NCBI RefSeq assembly: GCF_000960085.1
Contig: NZ_JYGT01000007.1
Location: 310,001-374,000 of the forward strand
From: Streptococcus infantis
GTDB lineage: Bacteria > Bacillota > Bacilli > Lactobacillales > Streptococcaceae
Length of the DNA stretch: 64,000 nucleotides
Reading direction: 5' to 3'
Both the position numbers and the translations under genes were made by a program. The notes beneath the pieces are model-generated. The model made no database searches. It had not been told where the DNA came from and saw nothing but the letters and a program-made list of their open reading frames with translations. Numbering within the stretch: position 1 is the first letter of the stretch; the number at the start of each line of letters is the position of its first letter. Shown in pieces: positions 29,758-39,297 of this stretch.

Positions 29758-29871
29758 GATACTCTTCTTAAGTGGCGACGCCGTCAGAGCTTGACTTCGT
29801 CAATCTCTTTGACTAAACTTTGAGCCTAAGGTCTCAAAGTTTGCGCAAATAGCGCCACGGCGAAGAGTATC
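29758..29871 (-). repeat. Intergenic palindromic element, copy 2 (grpE-dnaK spacer)
   Basis: Bounded by the inverted repeat GATACTCTTC (29758-29767) and GAAGAGTATC (29862-29871). Inside are TTCTTAAGTGGCG, a TTGAC-TTC-GTCAA hairpin (29791-29803), the perfect hairpin with core TTTGAGCCTAAGGTCTCAAA (29819-29838) and CGCCACGGCGAA (29853-29864). Read on the minus strand it matches the blocks of the copy at 16247-16375. The ends also resemble the boxA end of the pneumococcal BOX repeat (ATACTCTTCGAAAATC), so it may be a diverged BOX relative. Confidence 0.72.
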
Positions 29872-29901
29872 GCCAATGGTTCGCTTCGCTCACTATTGCA
29901 A
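29872..29901. repeat. Imperfect inverted repeat next to the element
   Basis: GCCAATGGTTCGCTTCGCTC then ACTATTGC: partial dyad symmetry (CAAT/ATTG ends, GCGAAGCGAA core) between the element and grpE; no T-run. Confidence 0.45.
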
Positions 29902-29970
29902 AGCTGAATAATTTTTTATCTTTCTTCATAGTTTTCTGTCGTTTCGGACAAGGTTTTTAAGTTCTCTAGA

Positions 29971-30486
29971 CTAGTTGTAGACAACTACCATAGCCGGTCT
30001 TAGGATGCGGTCATGGAGTTTGTAGCCTTTTTGAAAGACTTGTGCGATGGTGTCTGCTGGATGCTCATCATCAGCTGGGACTGTTTGAATTGCCATGTGG
30101 TAGTTATGGTCGAATTCACCGTCCGCTGCGATCTCCTCGATTCCTTCTTCTTTCAGAGCGTGAATCAAACTTTCTTGCACCATTTCCAAGCCCTTCTTCA
30201 CATCATCTGTCAAACCTTCGACTGCAAGGGCGCGCTCAAGGTTATCAAGTGATGGCAAGATTGCTTTTGCCAAATCTTGGCTACGATAGCGTTGCAAGAG
30301 TTGACGCTCTTCATTGGCACGACGCTGAATGTTTAGCATTTCTGCGTGGGCACGAAGATATTTGTTTTCAAACTCCTCGGCACGTTCATTAGCCAAGTCC
30401 AATTCCGACTTCTCGGGAGTTGTTTCTTCTACTGGTTCAACAACTTCCTCTTCTTTTACTTTTTCATTTTTTATATCTTGGGACAT
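29971..30486 (-). CDS. grpE: Nucleotide exchange factor GrpE
   Basis: A 171-residue GrpE that releases ADP from DnaK. It has an acidic disordered N terminus (about 1-30), a long dimerisation coiled coil (about 35-100) and the beta-wing domain (GVEEIAAD-type [19 protein letters not shown], then [16 protein letters not shown]). The ATG encoding MSQDIK is chosen because GGAGG lies 6 bases upstream. It is followed by an unusually long spacer before dnaK. Confidence 0.96.
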   Translation of the reverse strand: MSQDIKNEKVKEEEVVEPVEETTPEKSELDLANERAEEFENKYLRAHAEMLNIQRRANEERQLLQRYRSQDLAKAILPSLDNLERALAVEGLTDDVKKGLEMVQESLIHALKEEGIEEIAADGEFDHNYHMAIQTVPADDEHPADTIAQVFQKGYKLHDRILRPAMVVVYN

Positions 30487-30512
30487 TTTCGCCTCCTTTA
30501 ATGATTTCAATC

Positions 30513-31547
30513 TTAATTCACTTCATAGTGATTGCTGCTGAGATAGCGGTAAAAATCCGTCAACTTCATGGTCAAAACTCGATTGACAACGTTGAGTTGA
30601 TTAACCAATTGTTGATAATCCAGATTAACTGGACCAATAATCGCCAGAATTCCAAACCCACGATAGGGAATCAGGAACTTACTGCTAATTACTGCTAAGT
30701 CAGCAAGACAAGATTCTTGGCTATCAGCAACTCGGACACTTTGCATCTGGTCACCAATCAGATTTTCTCGAATTGCCAAAGCTACCTTTTGTGGCTGATC
30801 AAAGAATTGATAGGCCGCTAAATTAGCGAAATTCAAAAGATTGACTTTGCCAGAAACCACGATATTTTCATTGAACATTTCTTTGAAGATATGCTCAATA
30901 AGATCCATAACATTATCCGTTGTTGTGAAGTAACGTTGGATAATTTGCGGAATCTCTGTCCGAATCTTGTAGTGAATATCCAAAACAGTCTGATCCAGGA
31001 AACGTTCTTGAATCATGGTCTTGAGGCGATTTAAATCCTCCTGCAAGAAATTTCTCGGAATCAAAAACTGACTGGTAACTGTTCTAGACTCATCAAGCGT
31101 AAAAACAGCAAGAGCTGTATGTTGCCCGAGGACAACAATATCAAAAGCTGTTAGCTTCTGTCTACTTGGTTCTACATCCAGTGCAACAACCGTACAACCA
31201 CTCAAGTCTGTCAAGATTCTAGTTGCCTCTTGAAGAATATCCTCAAGTTTGAAGAATTCCTGATCAAAGGCTTTTACAATCTCATAAACTTGATTCTCAG
31301 CTAAACGGTCGAAGGATAAGGAGTGTTTGACATAATATTGAAAACCAGCCACACTCGGCATCCGACCACTGGAAGTATGAGCCTTTTCAAGCAAACCTTG
31401 CTTTTCTAGAGCTGCCATATCATTTCGAATGGTAGCACTACTTGAGTTGATAGTCTCTTGCAAGGCCTTAGATCCAACAGGTTCGTGCGTTTTGGTAAAG
31501 ATGTCAATAATCAGATTTAAAATATTCTGCTGACGTTCTGTAACCAT
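30513..31547 (-). CDS. hrcA: Heat-shock repressor HrcA
   Basis: A 344-residue repressor that binds CIRCE and depends on GroEL for activity, so free GroEL reports the folding load. It has an N-terminal winged helix (about 1-90, [29 protein letters not shown]) and the GAF-like HrcA core. It is first in hrcA-grpE-dnaK, and its own promoter is flanked by two CIRCE sites. The same operator precedes groES, so both chaperone systems in the window answer to this protein. Confidence 0.97.
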   Translation of the reverse strand: MVTERQQNILNLIIDIFTKTHEPVGSKALQETINSSSATIRNDMAALEKQGLLEKAHTSSGRMPSVAGFQYYVKHSLSFDRLAENQVYEIVKAFDQEFFKLEDILQEATRILTDLSGCTVVALDVEPSRQKLTAFDIVVLGQHTALAVFTLDESRTVTSQFLIPRNFLQEDLNRLKTMIQERFLDQTVLDIHYKIRTEIPQIIQRYFTTTDNVMDLIEHIFKEMFNENIVVSGKVNLLNFANLAAYQFFDQPQKVALAIRENLIGDQMQSVRVADSQESCLADLAVISSKFLIPYRGFGILAIIGPVNLDYQQLVNQLNVVNRVLTMKLTDFYRYLSSNHYEVN

Positions 31548-31574
31548 CTCGTCACTCCTCTCTGATAGATCTTT

Positions 31575-31601
31575 TTAGCACTCGACGTATCCAAGTGCTA
31601 A
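31575..31601. promoter_or_regulatory. CIRCE 1 (hrcA leader)
   Basis: TTAGCACTC-N9-AAGTGCTAA, one mismatch to the consensus, between the hrcA promoter and start codon. Confidence 0.93.
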
Positions 31602-31612
31602 CTTATGATTCT

Positions 31613-31640
31613 ATTATACACCCTTAGAAAAGAATGTCAA
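31613..31640 (-). promoter_or_regulatory. hrcA operon promoter
   Basis: Minus strand TTGACA (31640-31635), 16-base spacer, TATAAT (31618-31613); consensus hexamers between the two CIRCE sites. Confidence 0.85.
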
Positions 31641-31657
31641 GACAAAAACTCAAAAAA

Positions 31658-31684
31658 TTAGCACTCTTTTGCCAAGAGTGCTAA
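31658..31684. promoter_or_regulatory. CIRCE 2 (upstream of the hrcA promoter)
   Basis: Perfect TTAGCACTC-N9-GAGTGCTAA, 18 bases upstream of the -35 box. Two operators straddling one promoter imply tighter HrcA repression than at groESL. Confidence 0.95.
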
Positions 31685-31708
31685 AAATCAGTCTGAGGTC
31701 CTAGAAAA

Positions 31709-32221
31709 TCATCTTACATTCTCAAGATATTTCTTTTTAAGTCTGTAAAAACTATAGATTAGGTAAGAAATCATGAGGGCATAAAGGGCAAAAATAAGGA
31801 AGAAAGACTGAGAGAGACTTTCGCGAAACAGGCTCATACAAACAACTAGACCGCCAGAGATAGAAACTGTAGATATACGAAGTCTAGATTTCACATCAGC
31901 CCATCGAAGACGATCGTCCATGAATGATTGATCATTTGAATCTACATCACAAGTTGCTTTTCGAAAAACAGTATAAGAACAATTTTCCACAAATTCCCAT
32001 CCTCTATCCTTAATACTTTGTAAATCTATCTCATTTTTTCTAAGGTAGCTAGTATTCCACACACGGTAAATTACATCATCTGATCGGCATGGTTCAAAAT
32101 AGAAAAAGCCAAAACGATTGGCTTTAAATTTCCAACCTTTCAAATGCATCTCATGCAAATAATCTTCTACCTTATCCAAATCAAAAATGGTAAACATTCG
32201 AAATTGTACTTTGCTTTTCAT
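31709..32221 (-). CDS. DUF2812 membrane protein (second copy)
   Basis: A 170-residue protein: an N-terminal DUF2812 domain of about 115 residues (YLHEMHLKGWKFKANRFGFFYFEP ... RKNEIDLQSIKDRGWEFV) and two C-terminal membrane spans (about 113-155). It is paralogous to the gene just upstream, and the two lie behind a PadR regulator. Function unknown; DUF2812-PadR pairs are common in Firmicutes and may report envelope stress. The stop lies close to CIRCE 2 of hrcA. Confidence 0.82.
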   Translation of the reverse strand: MKSKVQFRMFTIFDLDKVEDYLHEMHLKGWKFKANRFGFFYFEPCRSDDVIYRVWNTSYLRKNEIDLQSIKDRGWEFVENCSYTVFRKATCDVDSNDQSFMDDRLRWADVKSRLRISTVSISGGLVVCMSLFRESLSQSFFLIFALYALMISYLIYSFYRLKKKYLENVR

Positions 32222-32242
32222 TGTCTAACCTCCAAAATGGTT

Positions 32243-32821
32243 TTATTTATCAGATAATTCTCTCCACTTTTGAAACAATCTCCAAAAAATATAAGAAATC
32301 TGAATCGCGAAAACTATCAATAAAGTACAGTCTATGATAACAATCAAAAACATTCCCCAACTGAAAGAACTACCTCCACTGACAAACTTTGAGAAAATCG
32401 GTAGTAGAGCTGAAAAGAGAAGCAAAATAGGAAGCATCCGCATTGTTAAAATCTTCTTGACCATTGCTAACTTCCCTGTCGCGTCATTATAAATTTCAAA
32501 CTCGGCATCCGACTCAACTCCAGAATAAAGCTTTCTAAAGTAGGAAAAACCATTAAAGTCTGTAATATGCTCCCAGCCACAATCTTTAAATAGTTGTAAA
32601 TAGGAAGCTCTCTCTGACTTTTTCATAGGATAAAAGTCCAACTGATAAACCACCTGCTCCGGTTGGCACTTTTCAAAAGTATACTTAACCGCAACTACTA
32701 AGTTAGAATAACTTACTTCCTTAAGTTTCCAGCCCTGAGCATGCATTTCTCCGAGATAGAGAGCTTCTCTATCATAATCCGCAATGGTAGCAATTCTATA
32801 AACAACTTTCTTTTCCATCAA
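32243..32821 (-). CDS. DUF2812 membrane protein (first copy)
   Basis: A 192-residue paralogue of the next gene, with the same plan: DUF2812 domain (YLGEMHAQGWKLKEV ... RASYLQLFKDCGWEHI) and two C-terminal membrane spans (about 128-180). Its ATG overlaps the PadR gene stop by 4 bases, so expression is coupled to the regulator. No catalytic residues are recognised. Confidence 0.83.
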   Translation of the reverse strand: MMEKKVVYRIATIADYDREALYLGEMHAQGWKLKEVSYSNLVVAVKYTFEKCQPEQVVYQLDFYPMKKSERASYLQLFKDCGWEHITDFNGFSYFRKLYSGVESDAEFEIYNDATGKLAMVKKILTMRMLPILLLFSALLPIFSKFVSGGSSFSWGMFLIVIIDCTLLIVFAIQISYIFWRLFQKWRELSDK

Positions 32822-33138
32822 AGCTCCTCCCGACTGTTTCTATAGAGCCGCTCAATACGTTTCAACTCAATCTCTAAAACTTTTCGGCCCAAGTCTGTTA
32901 TCTGATAGATTTTACGTTTCTCCTCTTCTCGGACAAAGGAAACCAAACCATCCTTTTCCATCTTCGATAGGGTTCCATACATAGTTCCAGGACTAATGGA
33001 TACTTGCGAATCTGTCATCTCTTTGACCTTTTGTGTAATACCATAACCATGGTTCTCCTTTTGCAGACAGAACAGAATATAAAAACCCGTTTCAGTCATG
33101 GGAAGGTAAACCCGCCTAATCTTATCTGTTAATTCCAT
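32818..33138 (-). CDS. PadR-family transcriptional regulator
   Basis: A 106-residue PadR winged-helix repressor (TETGFYILFCLQKENHGYGI, then SPGTMYGTLSKMEKDGLVSF, the DNA-reading helix). It is first in the operon with the two DUF2812 genes. Two direct repeats lie over and after the promoter -10, so it very likely represses its own operon. The inducing signal is unknown. Confidence 0.92.
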   Translation of the reverse strand: MELTDKIRRVYLPMTETGFYILFCLQKENHGYGITQKVKEMTDSQVSISPGTMYGTLSKMEKDGLVSFVREEEKRKIYQITDLGRKVLEIELKRIERLYRNSREEL

Positions 33139-33163
33139 TTAATCAGACCTCCTATTCAGTTCG

Positions 33164-33202
33164 ATATATCGCACCTCGTTATATAAAATATATCACACCT
33201 CG
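33164..33202 (-). promoter_or_regulatory. Probable PadR operator: two direct repeats
   Basis: Minus strand CGAGGTGTGATATAT (33202-33188) and CGAGGTGCGATATAT (33178-33164), 24 bases apart start to start. Each is flanked by ATAT dyads (ATATC...GATAT), as is usual for PadR sites. Confidence 0.7.
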
Positions 33203-33215
33203 ATATAAAATGCAA
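33187..33215 (-). promoter_or_regulatory. Promoter of the PadR-DUF2812 operon
   Basis: Minus strand TTGCAT (33215-33210), 17-base spacer, TATATT (33192-33187). The upstream operator repeat covers the -10. Confidence 0.7.
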
Positions 33216-33219
33216 GAAA

Positions 33220-33247
33220 AAAAGATTGTCCTCACGGACAATCTTTC
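33220..33247 (-). terminator. glnA terminator
   Basis: Minus strand AAAGATTGTCC GTGA GGACAATCTTT followed by TTTTTC, 10 bases after the glnA stop. Confidence 0.85.
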
Positions 33248-33257
33248 TGATTTATCA

Positions 33258-34604
33258 TTAGTATAGATCTAGGTAGTTATCAATTTCCCATTGTGAAACG
33301 AAGGTTGCATAGCTTGCCCACTCAATTCGTTTGGCTTCAAGGAAGCTAGTGTAGATGTGTTCACCTAGAGCTGCTTTAACCACTTCGTCTTCTGTCATGG
33401 CCTTCAAAGCGTTGTGAAGAGTTGATGGAAGGTCTGTGATACCAGCCTCTTTACGCTCTTCTGCAGTCATGATATAGATGTTTTCTTCGATTGGCGCTGG
33501 TGCTTCGATTTTGTTTTCAATACCGTGCAAACCAACTTCCAAAAGAACAGCCATTGCGATATATGGGTTTGCCATTGGGTCTACTGAGCGCAATTCCAAA
33601 CGTGTTCCCATTCCACGAGTAGCAGGAACGCGCACCAACGGTGAACGGTTACGACCAGCCCAAGCGATGTAAACAGGTGCTTCATACCCTGGAACCAAAC
33701 GTTTGTATGAGTTAACGGTCGGGTTCATGATAGCTGTGTAGTTGTAGGCATGCTTGATCAAACCACCAAGGAAATGATAGGCTGTTTCTGACAATTGCAT
33801 TCCTTTTGGATCATTTGGATCAAAGAAAGCGTTGTTCCCTTTATCATCAAACAAGGACATATTGCAGTGCATTCCTGAACCAGCGATACCAAATTTAGGT
33901 TTAGCCATAAAGGTTGCATACAAACCGTGTTTACGAGCAATGGTTTTCACAACGAGTTTAAAGATTTGAATCTTGTCACATGCACGAAGAACTTCATCAT
34001 ACTTAAAGTCAATCTCATGTTGACCTACGGCAACTTCGTGGTGACTGGCTTCTACTTCAAATCCCATTTTAGTCAAGACATTTACAATCTCACGACGGGT
34101 ATTATCCGCAAGGTCTGTAGGCGCCAAATCAAAGTAACCACCCTTGTCATTCACCTCAAGAGTTGGGTCTCCATTTTCATCCAGCTTAAATAGGAAGAAT
34201 TCTGGTTCCGGACCAAGGTTGAAAGATTTGAATCCAACTTTCTCCATGTGATGAAGAGCTCGTTTAAGGTTGCTTCGAGGATCTCCAGCAAATGGCTCTC
34301 CTTCTGTTGTATAGACATCACAAATCAATCCTGCGACACTACCGTTCTCATCTCCCCAAGGGAAGACAGTCCATGTGTCCAGGTCAGGGTACAAGTACAT
34401 ATCTGATTCATTGATACGAACAAACCCTTCAATAGAAGATCCATCAAACATAGCCTTGTTTGACAAGACCTTGTCTAGTTGTTCATCTGTAGCAGGAATT
34501 TCGACGTTTTTCATGGTTCCCAAAATATCTGAAAACATGAGACGGATAAAGGTTACATTTTTTTCCTTAACTTCACGACGAATATCTGCAGCTGTGATTG
34601 GCAT
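33258..34604 (-). CDS. glnA: Glutamine synthetase, type I
   Basis: Makes glutamine from glutamate, ammonia and ATP. The 448-residue GSI-alpha enzyme has the latch and catalytic blocks [36 protein letters not shown], and [10 protein letters not shown]. It lacks the adenylylation insert of GSI-beta enzymes, as in other Firmicutes. Feedback-inhibited GlnA also activates GlnR, the repressor encoded just upstream. Second gene of glnRA, 35 bases after glnR. Confidence 0.97.
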   Translation of the reverse strand: MPITAADIRREVKEKNVTFIRLMFSDILGTMKNVEIPATDEQLDKVLSNKAMFDGSSIEGFVRINESDMYLYPDLDTWTVFPWGDENGSVAGLICDVYTTEGEPFAGDPRSNLKRALHHMEKVGFKSFNLGPEPEFFLFKLDENGDPTLEVNDKGGYFDLAPTDLADNTRREIVNVLTKMGFEVEASHHEVAVGQHEIDFKYDEVLRACDKIQIFKLVVKTIARKHGLYATFMAKPKFGIAGSGMHCNMSLFDDKGNNAFFDPNDPKGMQLSETAYHFLGGLIKHAYNYTAIMNPTVNSYKRLVPGYEAPVYIAWAGRNRSPLVRVPATRGMGTRLELRSVDPMANPYIAMAVLLEVGLHGIENKIEAPAPIEENIYIMTAEERKEAGITDLPSTLHNALKAMTEDEVVKAALGEHIYTSFLEAKRIEWASYATFVSQWEIDNYLDLY

Positions 34605-34639
34605 GGTTTTTCTCCTTATATATGACGACTAGCGGTTGC

Positions 34640-34996
34640 CTAACCGCGACCAAAAGGCGATTGTTGAGAAGCAAAGCGACTTTGTTGAAGAACCTCATTC
34701 CGAAGGGCCCGACGCACCTCAGTTTGACTGACTGGTTTCTTGGCTTTCGCCTCACGTTCGGCATATTTTTTCTTGATAGCAGCAATGTTAAGACCTTCAG
34801 AGATATAATCTTTAATTTCAAGCAATCGATCCATATCATTCAAAGAATACATACGGCGATTACCTTCGTTTCGATCAGGTTTTATCAACTCTTGATCTTC
34901 ATAATAACGAATTTGACGCGCCGAAAGATCGGTCAGCTTCATAACACTACCAATGGGGAAAACTGCCATATTGCGACGAAATTCTTTTTCCTTCAT
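34640..34996 (-). CDS. glnR: Nitrogen repressor GlnR (MerR family)
   Basis: A 118-residue MerR-type regulator (MKLTDLSARQIRYYEDQELI, then RRMYSLNDMDRLLEIKDYISEGLNI) that represses glnRA when glutamine is plentiful. The ATG encoding MKEKEF is chosen over the GTG six bases upstream because AAGGAAG spacing suits it and homologues begin there. A GlnR box and promoter lie upstream. Confidence 0.96.
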   Translation of the reverse strand: MKEKEFRRNMAVFPIGSVMKLTDLSARQIRYYEDQELIKPDRNEGNRRMYSLNDMDRLLEIKDYISEGLNIAAIKKKYAEREAKAKKPVSQTEVRRALRNEVLQQSRFASQQSPFGRG

Positions 34997-35018
34997 GTAC
35001 ACTTCCTTCTTTCTGTCT

Positions 35019-35047
35019 ATTATAGTCTAAAAAAATTCAATCGTCAA
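35019..35047 (-). promoter_or_regulatory. glnRA promoter
   Basis: Minus strand TTGACG (35047-35042), 17-base spacer, TATAAT (35024-35019). Confidence 0.82.
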
Positions 35048-35054
35048 TCAATAA

Positions 35055-35071
35055 TGTTATATCTTGTGACA
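35055..35071 (-). promoter_or_regulatory. GlnR box
   Basis: Minus strand TGTCACAAGATATAACA fits the GlnR/TnrA consensus TGTNAN7TNACA exactly. It lies just upstream of the -35 of glnRA, directly after the stop of the neighbouring membrane-protein gene. Confidence 0.87.
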
Positions 35072-35599
35072 TTATTTTGTCTTTTTCAGTAAAATGCTCC
35101 GTAAACGATCAATATCGTAATTTACAAGAATTGCTGCAAAAACACCCATAAAAGTTTCAAATACACGAGCAAATACGTACAAAACAGTCTCTCCACTCGG
35201 AATTGATAAGGTAATAATCAACATAGCCGCAACTCCACCGATAACTCCTGACTTATTGTTCATGGCAACATTTGTCATAATGGTTAACATGGTACAAATT
35301 GGAACTACAAGAAGAGTTACCCAAAAGGCTCCATGAAAAAAGTTATTTAGGAGGAAGAACATCAGCGCATAAAAACCACCGATACTATTCCCTAAAATAC
35401 GTGATGTCCCAAAGTGGACACTTTTATCAAAGTCTTCTCTCAAGCTAAAAACGGCTGTAAGAGCCCCAATCTGAAGTCCCTTCCATCCAAAAAAACCAAA
35501 AATCATGAGGACCAAAAAAACAGCGATTCCTGTTTTAAACGTTCGCATCCCTAACTTAAACTTAGATTTATCAAATGTATACTTTTTAAAATAACTCAT
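35072..35599 (-). CDS. FUSC/aromatic acid exporter-like membrane protein
   Basis: A 175-residue protein with four to five hydrophobic spans and the pattern of the aromatic acid exporter N-terminal domain (MRTFKTGIAVFLVLMIFG, LREDFDKSVHFGTSRILGN, NNKSGVIGGVAAMLI). It ends soon after the membrane part, so it is shorter than exporters with a cytoplasmic domain. Substrate unknown. The GlnR box begins right at its stop codon; readthrough into glnR is possible. Confidence 0.82.
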   Translation of the reverse strand: MSYFKKYTFDKSKFKLGMRTFKTGIAVFLVLMIFGFFGWKGLQIGALTAVFSLREDFDKSVHFGTSRILGNSIGGFYALMFFLLNNFFHGAFWVTLLVVPICTMLTIMTNVAMNNKSGVIGGVAAMLIITLSIPSGETVLYVFARVFETFMGVFAAILVNYDIDRLRSILLKKTK

Positions 35600-35681
35600 A
35601 GGCTCATCTTTCTTTTTTCCATTTTATCATAATTTTACTTTTTTGAGAAAAGGATTCCTCAATTGAAGAAAATAGGAACTA

Positions 35682-35711
35682 AAAAGAGAAGGGTATAAAT
35701 CCTTCTCTTTT
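35682..35711 (-). terminator. mraY terminator
   Basis: AAAGAGAAGG/CCTTCTCTTT stem with loop GTATAAAT; T-run on both sides, just after the mraY stop. Confidence 0.8.
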
Positions 35712-35729
35712 ATATTCCAATATTCTATT

Positions 35730-36710
35730 TTAGAATAAATACATGAAAGCCAAGGTCACGAGACTAGCAAGCAAGCCCACTCCCCAGAAGAAGAAATCGA
35801 CCTTCCACTCACTCCAGGCTTGGCCTTTACCTGAAAATCCACCCAACTCAAAATGGTGATGAACTGGTGTCATCCGGAAGATACGTTTTCCTCCAGTCAA
35901 CTTAAAGTAGGTAACTTGCATCATGACAGATGTTGTTTCAAAAACATACACTATCCCAATCAAGAGCAAGGTCCATTCTTGGTGTAACGCCATAGAAATA
36001 GCGGCCAACATTCCTCCAAGAGCAAGACTTCCCACATCTCCCATAAAAACTTTAGCAGGCTTATGGTTAAAGACAAAGAAACCAAGAAGACCACCAATCA
36101 TGGCAAGAATCACTAGGAGAATATCCAATTGGTTTTGTACATAAGCAATGACTCCATAGGCAGATAGGCTAATCACTACTGAGATACTTGCCAACCCATC
36201 AATTCCGTCAGTCAAGTTAACAGCATTCGAAAAACCAACTAACCAGAAGAGAGCAAAGAAAATGTAAAGAACGCCTAGGTGCAATGGATACCCAAATACA
36301 TTTAAGACATCCCCTCCTCTTTCATAAAAGAGATAGAAGATAACTCCTCCTACTAATTGAAGCAAGAGCTTTTGTTTAGGATTGAGCCCTTCATTGATTT
36401 TACGAAAAACCTTGAGGAAATCATCTAAGAAGCCAACCAAACCATACAAAACGAGAATAAAGAGGATCATTCCGACATTGTTGGTTAGTTGATTAGTCAA
36501 AAGTGCAAGAACTAAACTAACTAAAACACTTGTTACGAGGAAGACTATTCCTCCCATTGTTGGCGTCCCAGCTTTTGCTTGGTGCTGTTTAACATCCTCA
36601 TGCATCTGTTGGCCTGTAATTTGCGCCTTTCTATAAAATTGGATAAAGGCCGGAATTCCTACTAAAGTTAGTAAAAATGTCACAATTCCAGCACTAATAG
36701 AAATAAACAT
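35730..36710 (-). CDS. mraY: Phospho-N-acetylmuramoyl-pentapeptide transferase
   Basis: Makes lipid I at the membrane by transferring phospho-MurNAc-pentapeptide to undecaprenyl phosphate. The 326-residue protein has about ten spans and the family motifs [26 protein letters not shown] and [11 protein letters not shown]. It ends the division/wall block rsmH-ftsL-pbp2x-mraY, one base after pbp2x. Confidence 0.97.
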   Translation of the reverse strand: MFISISAGIVTFLLTLVGIPAFIQFYRKAQITGQQMHEDVKQHQAKAGTPTMGGIVFLVTSVLVSLVLALLTNQLTNNVGMILFILVLYGLVGFLDDFLKVFRKINEGLNPKQKLLLQLVGGVIFYLFYERGGDVLNVFGYPLHLGVLYIFFALFWLVGFSNAVNLTDGIDGLASISVVISLSAYGVIAYVQNQLDILLVILAMIGGLLGFFVFNHKPAKVFMGDVGSLALGGMLAAISMALHQEWTLLLIGIVYVFETTSVMMQVTYFKLTGGKRIFRMTPVHHHFELGGFSGKGQAWSEWKVDFFFWGVGLLASLVTLAFMYLF

Positions 36711-36711
36711 A

Positions 36712-38967
36712 TTAGTCTCCTAAAGTTAATTTAATTTTTTTAATGTTTTTGATAGCTGTATTAGTCCGAACATCTTGCTTCTGAACAACGGAACCTGAAC
36801 CTTCAAATTCCAGTTCAATATCCAACCATTTAGCAAAGGTCTCGGCAGTCTCTTTTTTCCAGCCATACATGTCTGGAATTTCTTCTACCTTATCCGATAA
36901 AAGGAGAACTTGTTGGTTTGGTGCAAGATTGGTCCCTTCTTCTACAGAAGTCTCTTTAATCTTTGTTCCAGTACCTACAACGATTGGTTGCACAATATTT
37001 CGGCGTAAGGCTTCCGCCAACTCACCAGGTGAAATATCCTTGATGCTAGGCATTGCATAAGAAGATTCTGTCGTAACTTTATCTAAATTTTTGGCTGGAG
37101 ATTGAAGATTGAGAGATTCTTTCATAGCTGAAGCCCGCTCCAAGATTGGGGTGGCAAATTCTCCCAACTGGATACCTGAATAATGCTCAGGCTGTTGAAC
37201 CGTTACATACAAGATAAAATCAGGATTTTCAGCAGGATTCATAGTCACAACTGAGAAAATATAATTGGTAGAACCAACCAAGTATCCTCCATTTTTCTCA
37301 TCAGCGATTTGAGCCGTACCGGATTTAACTGCTACATTTTGTCCAGGAACTGTTATAATTGGCTTTCCTGTGTAGTGATTATACATAGTTCCATATAGAG
37401 GGTCCGTCCCAACTAAGATCATGTGATTTCGAGTTGTGCTTGCTGCCTCTTTGGAAACAGGATTTCCTACTATTTCTTTTTGTGACTTACGTACAGACTG
37501 ATTGTTAGTATCATAAATAGCACTTATAAATTTTGGCTCCAGCATAACTCCATCATTAGCAATAGCTGTAAAGGCACGAAGCATTTGTGTTTGTGTCACT
37601 GAAATTCCTTGCCCAAATGAGCTTTGAGCAATACTAACAATATTATCAGCTGGAAGTTGACCAGCGTATTCATCTGTCAAGCCAAAGCGAGTTGGAACCC
37701 CAAATTTAAAGCGTTTTAGATAATCCAACCAAGTAGCATCTCCCATTTTTTGTTCAAGTAGACTCATTCCAACATTACTGGAGTGAGCGAAACCTTGTAA
37801 GAAAGTCATCATCCCACCAGTAGTCAAACCATCATTAACATCCCAATCTCGAGTCGTCGCATCCGCTATTTTGAATTCACTGCTATTGAAGTATTCTCCA
37901 CTTGGGAAGGTATTATTATCAATAGAAGAAGCTAACGTCATAACCTTCATGGCTGATCCTGGTTCATAGTTACTTTGATAAAGAATATCACGCCAAACAA
38001 AGTCCTCAGTGATTCCTTCTTTAGTATCTGCATTAAAGGTAGGTCGTTGGGTGGTAGCGAGGATTTCACCGGTCTTTGCACTGACCAAGGTCGCGGTCAT
38101 ATACTTACCTTTTACTTTTTCTAGAAAGGCATCCATCTGAGTTTCCATGAAAGATTGTAGCGGACTAGACAATGTTGTATAAACATCCTTGCCATCCACA
38201 GTTTGTTGCGATACCAGTTCTGTACCTGGTACGATATTTCCTACACGGTCTTTTTCATAGGTAATAATACCGTCTGTCCCAGCAAGAATGGTATTTAAAG
38301 AACTCTCCAAACCAGAAGTCCCTAACAAACTCTTACTACCATCCTCATTTTCATGAAGTTGGGCTAAGCCAATAAAGCTAGAAGCAAATTGTCCATTTGG
38401 ATAGCTTCTATTTGGACTAGTCGTAAAATTAATACCCTCAACCTTAGCAGATTCTAAGTCCTGTTTAATGGACATCATATTAGCATAGGTAATCCCATTC
38501 CCTTTAGCACCAAAAGAAACCTGTTTGAGATTTGGTTGAGAGAGTTGGTCTTTGACGTAAGTCTCCTCCATATCTAAGTATTTATGAAAAATTTCTGCCA
38601 CTTTGTTGTACTGAGATTCTTCTACATAAAGAACATCACCATTAGCGGACTTATATTCTTTATCTATTACAGCATAAACATTATAGGAGGTTGCATCTTC
38701 TGCAATCGGAGTTCCATTACGATCATAAATGGTTCCCCTCTTAGCAGGGACTGTTCGTGTTGTTTGATGAACCTTATAAGCTTCTTTGACCAGGTCAACA
38801 CCAAACTTCTTTCCCGTACCAATAATCACCGCAAAGTTAACCAAAAAAACAGCAAAGAGAATGACAGCTAAGAGACTAAGGCTTTTTCCAACTCGTCTGC
38901 GGTTTTCTAGAGGAGTTCTGCGATTCTTAATGGCAAAGTGTACTATTTTTTCTTTCCATGTTTTCAT
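36712..38967 (-). CDS. pbp2X: Penicillin-binding protein 2X
   Basis: Septal peptidoglycan transpeptidase. The 751-residue class B PBP has an N-terminal anchor (about 28-50), a dimerisation domain (about 70-250), a transpeptidase domain (about 260-615) and two C-terminal PASTA domains (about 635-750). The active-site motifs are SAMK (in EPGSAMKVM), SSN (AHSSNVGM) and KSGT (AVKSGTAQ). Susceptible pneumococcal PBP2x has STMK and LKSGT, so two positions known from low-affinity variants differ here. It lies between ftsL (3-base gap) and mraY. Confidence 0.96.
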   Translation of the reverse strand: MKTWKEKIVHFAIKNRRTPLENRRRVGKSLSLLAVILFAVFLVNFAVIIGTGKKFGVDLVKEAYKVHQTTRTVPAKRGTIYDRNGTPIAEDATSYNVYAVIDKEYKSANGDVLYVEESQYNKVAEIFHKYLDMEETYVKDQLSQPNLKQVSFGAKGNGITYANMMSIKQDLESAKVEGINFTTSPNRSYPNGQFASSFIGLAQLHENEDGSKSLLGTSGLESSLNTILAGTDGIITYEKDRVGNIVPGTELVSQQTVDGKDVYTTLSSPLQSFMETQMDAFLEKVKGKYMTATLVSAKTGEILATTQRPTFNADTKEGITEDFVWRDILYQSNYEPGSAMKVMTLASSIDNNTFPSGEYFNSSEFKIADATTRDWDVNDGLTTGGMMTFLQGFAHSSNVGMSLLEQKMGDATWLDYLKRFKFGVPTRFGLTDEYAGQLPADNIVSIAQSSFGQGISVTQTQMLRAFTAIANDGVMLEPKFISAIYDTNNQSVRKSQKEIVGNPVSKEAASTTRNHMILVGTDPLYGTMYNHYTGKPIITVPGQNVAVKSGTAQIADEKNGGYLVGSTNYIFSVVTMNPAENPDFILYVTVQQPEHYSGIQLGEFATPILERASAMKESLNLQSPAKNLDKVTTESSYAMPSIKDISPGELAEALRRNIVQPIVVGTGTKIKETSVEEGTNLAPNQQVLLLSDKVEEIPDMYGWKKETAETFAKWLDIELEFEGSGSVVQKQDVRTNTAIKNIKKIKLTLGD

Positions 38968-38970
38968 ATA

Positions 38971-39288
38971 TTACTCCGCCGATCGAATATTTTCATTATT
39001 CAATTGCAAGTCTTGTGAATTTGCAATTCCGGTCAAACGTTCTGATCGGATTAATTCGTTAACTTCTTGTTTGGCATCATCTAGCTCTGTCTTTTTTTCT
39101 TCAATTTGTGCATTGACTCTTGTCAAATCACTCTGGACCTGAAATAGTTTTGTCTGCATATAGACTACACTAATTGCTAAGACAAGGGCTGTGATGGCAA
39201 TTGAAAGGTAAAAGGCCTTTTCAACACGTGAAAATTTTTTTATACGAGCTTGTAGCAATTGGCTCGTTGTTCCTCTGTTTTCTGCCAT
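38971..39288 (-). CDS. ftsL: Cell-division protein FtsL
   Basis: A 105-residue bitopic divisome protein: short cytoplasmic N terminus, one span (about 27-48, AFYLSIAITALVLAISVVYM) and an extracytoplasmic coiled coil (about 50-85) that pairs with DivIC/FtsB. Conserved position between rsmH and pbp2x. Sequence conservation of FtsL is low; the name rests on topology and place. Confidence 0.92.
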   Translation of the reverse strand: MAENRGTTSQLLQARIKKFSRVEKAFYLSIAITALVLAISVVYMQTKLFQVQSDLTRVNAQIEEKKTELDDAKQEVNELIRSERLTGIANSQDLQLNNENIRSAE

Positions 39289-39297
39289 TATTTCCTC

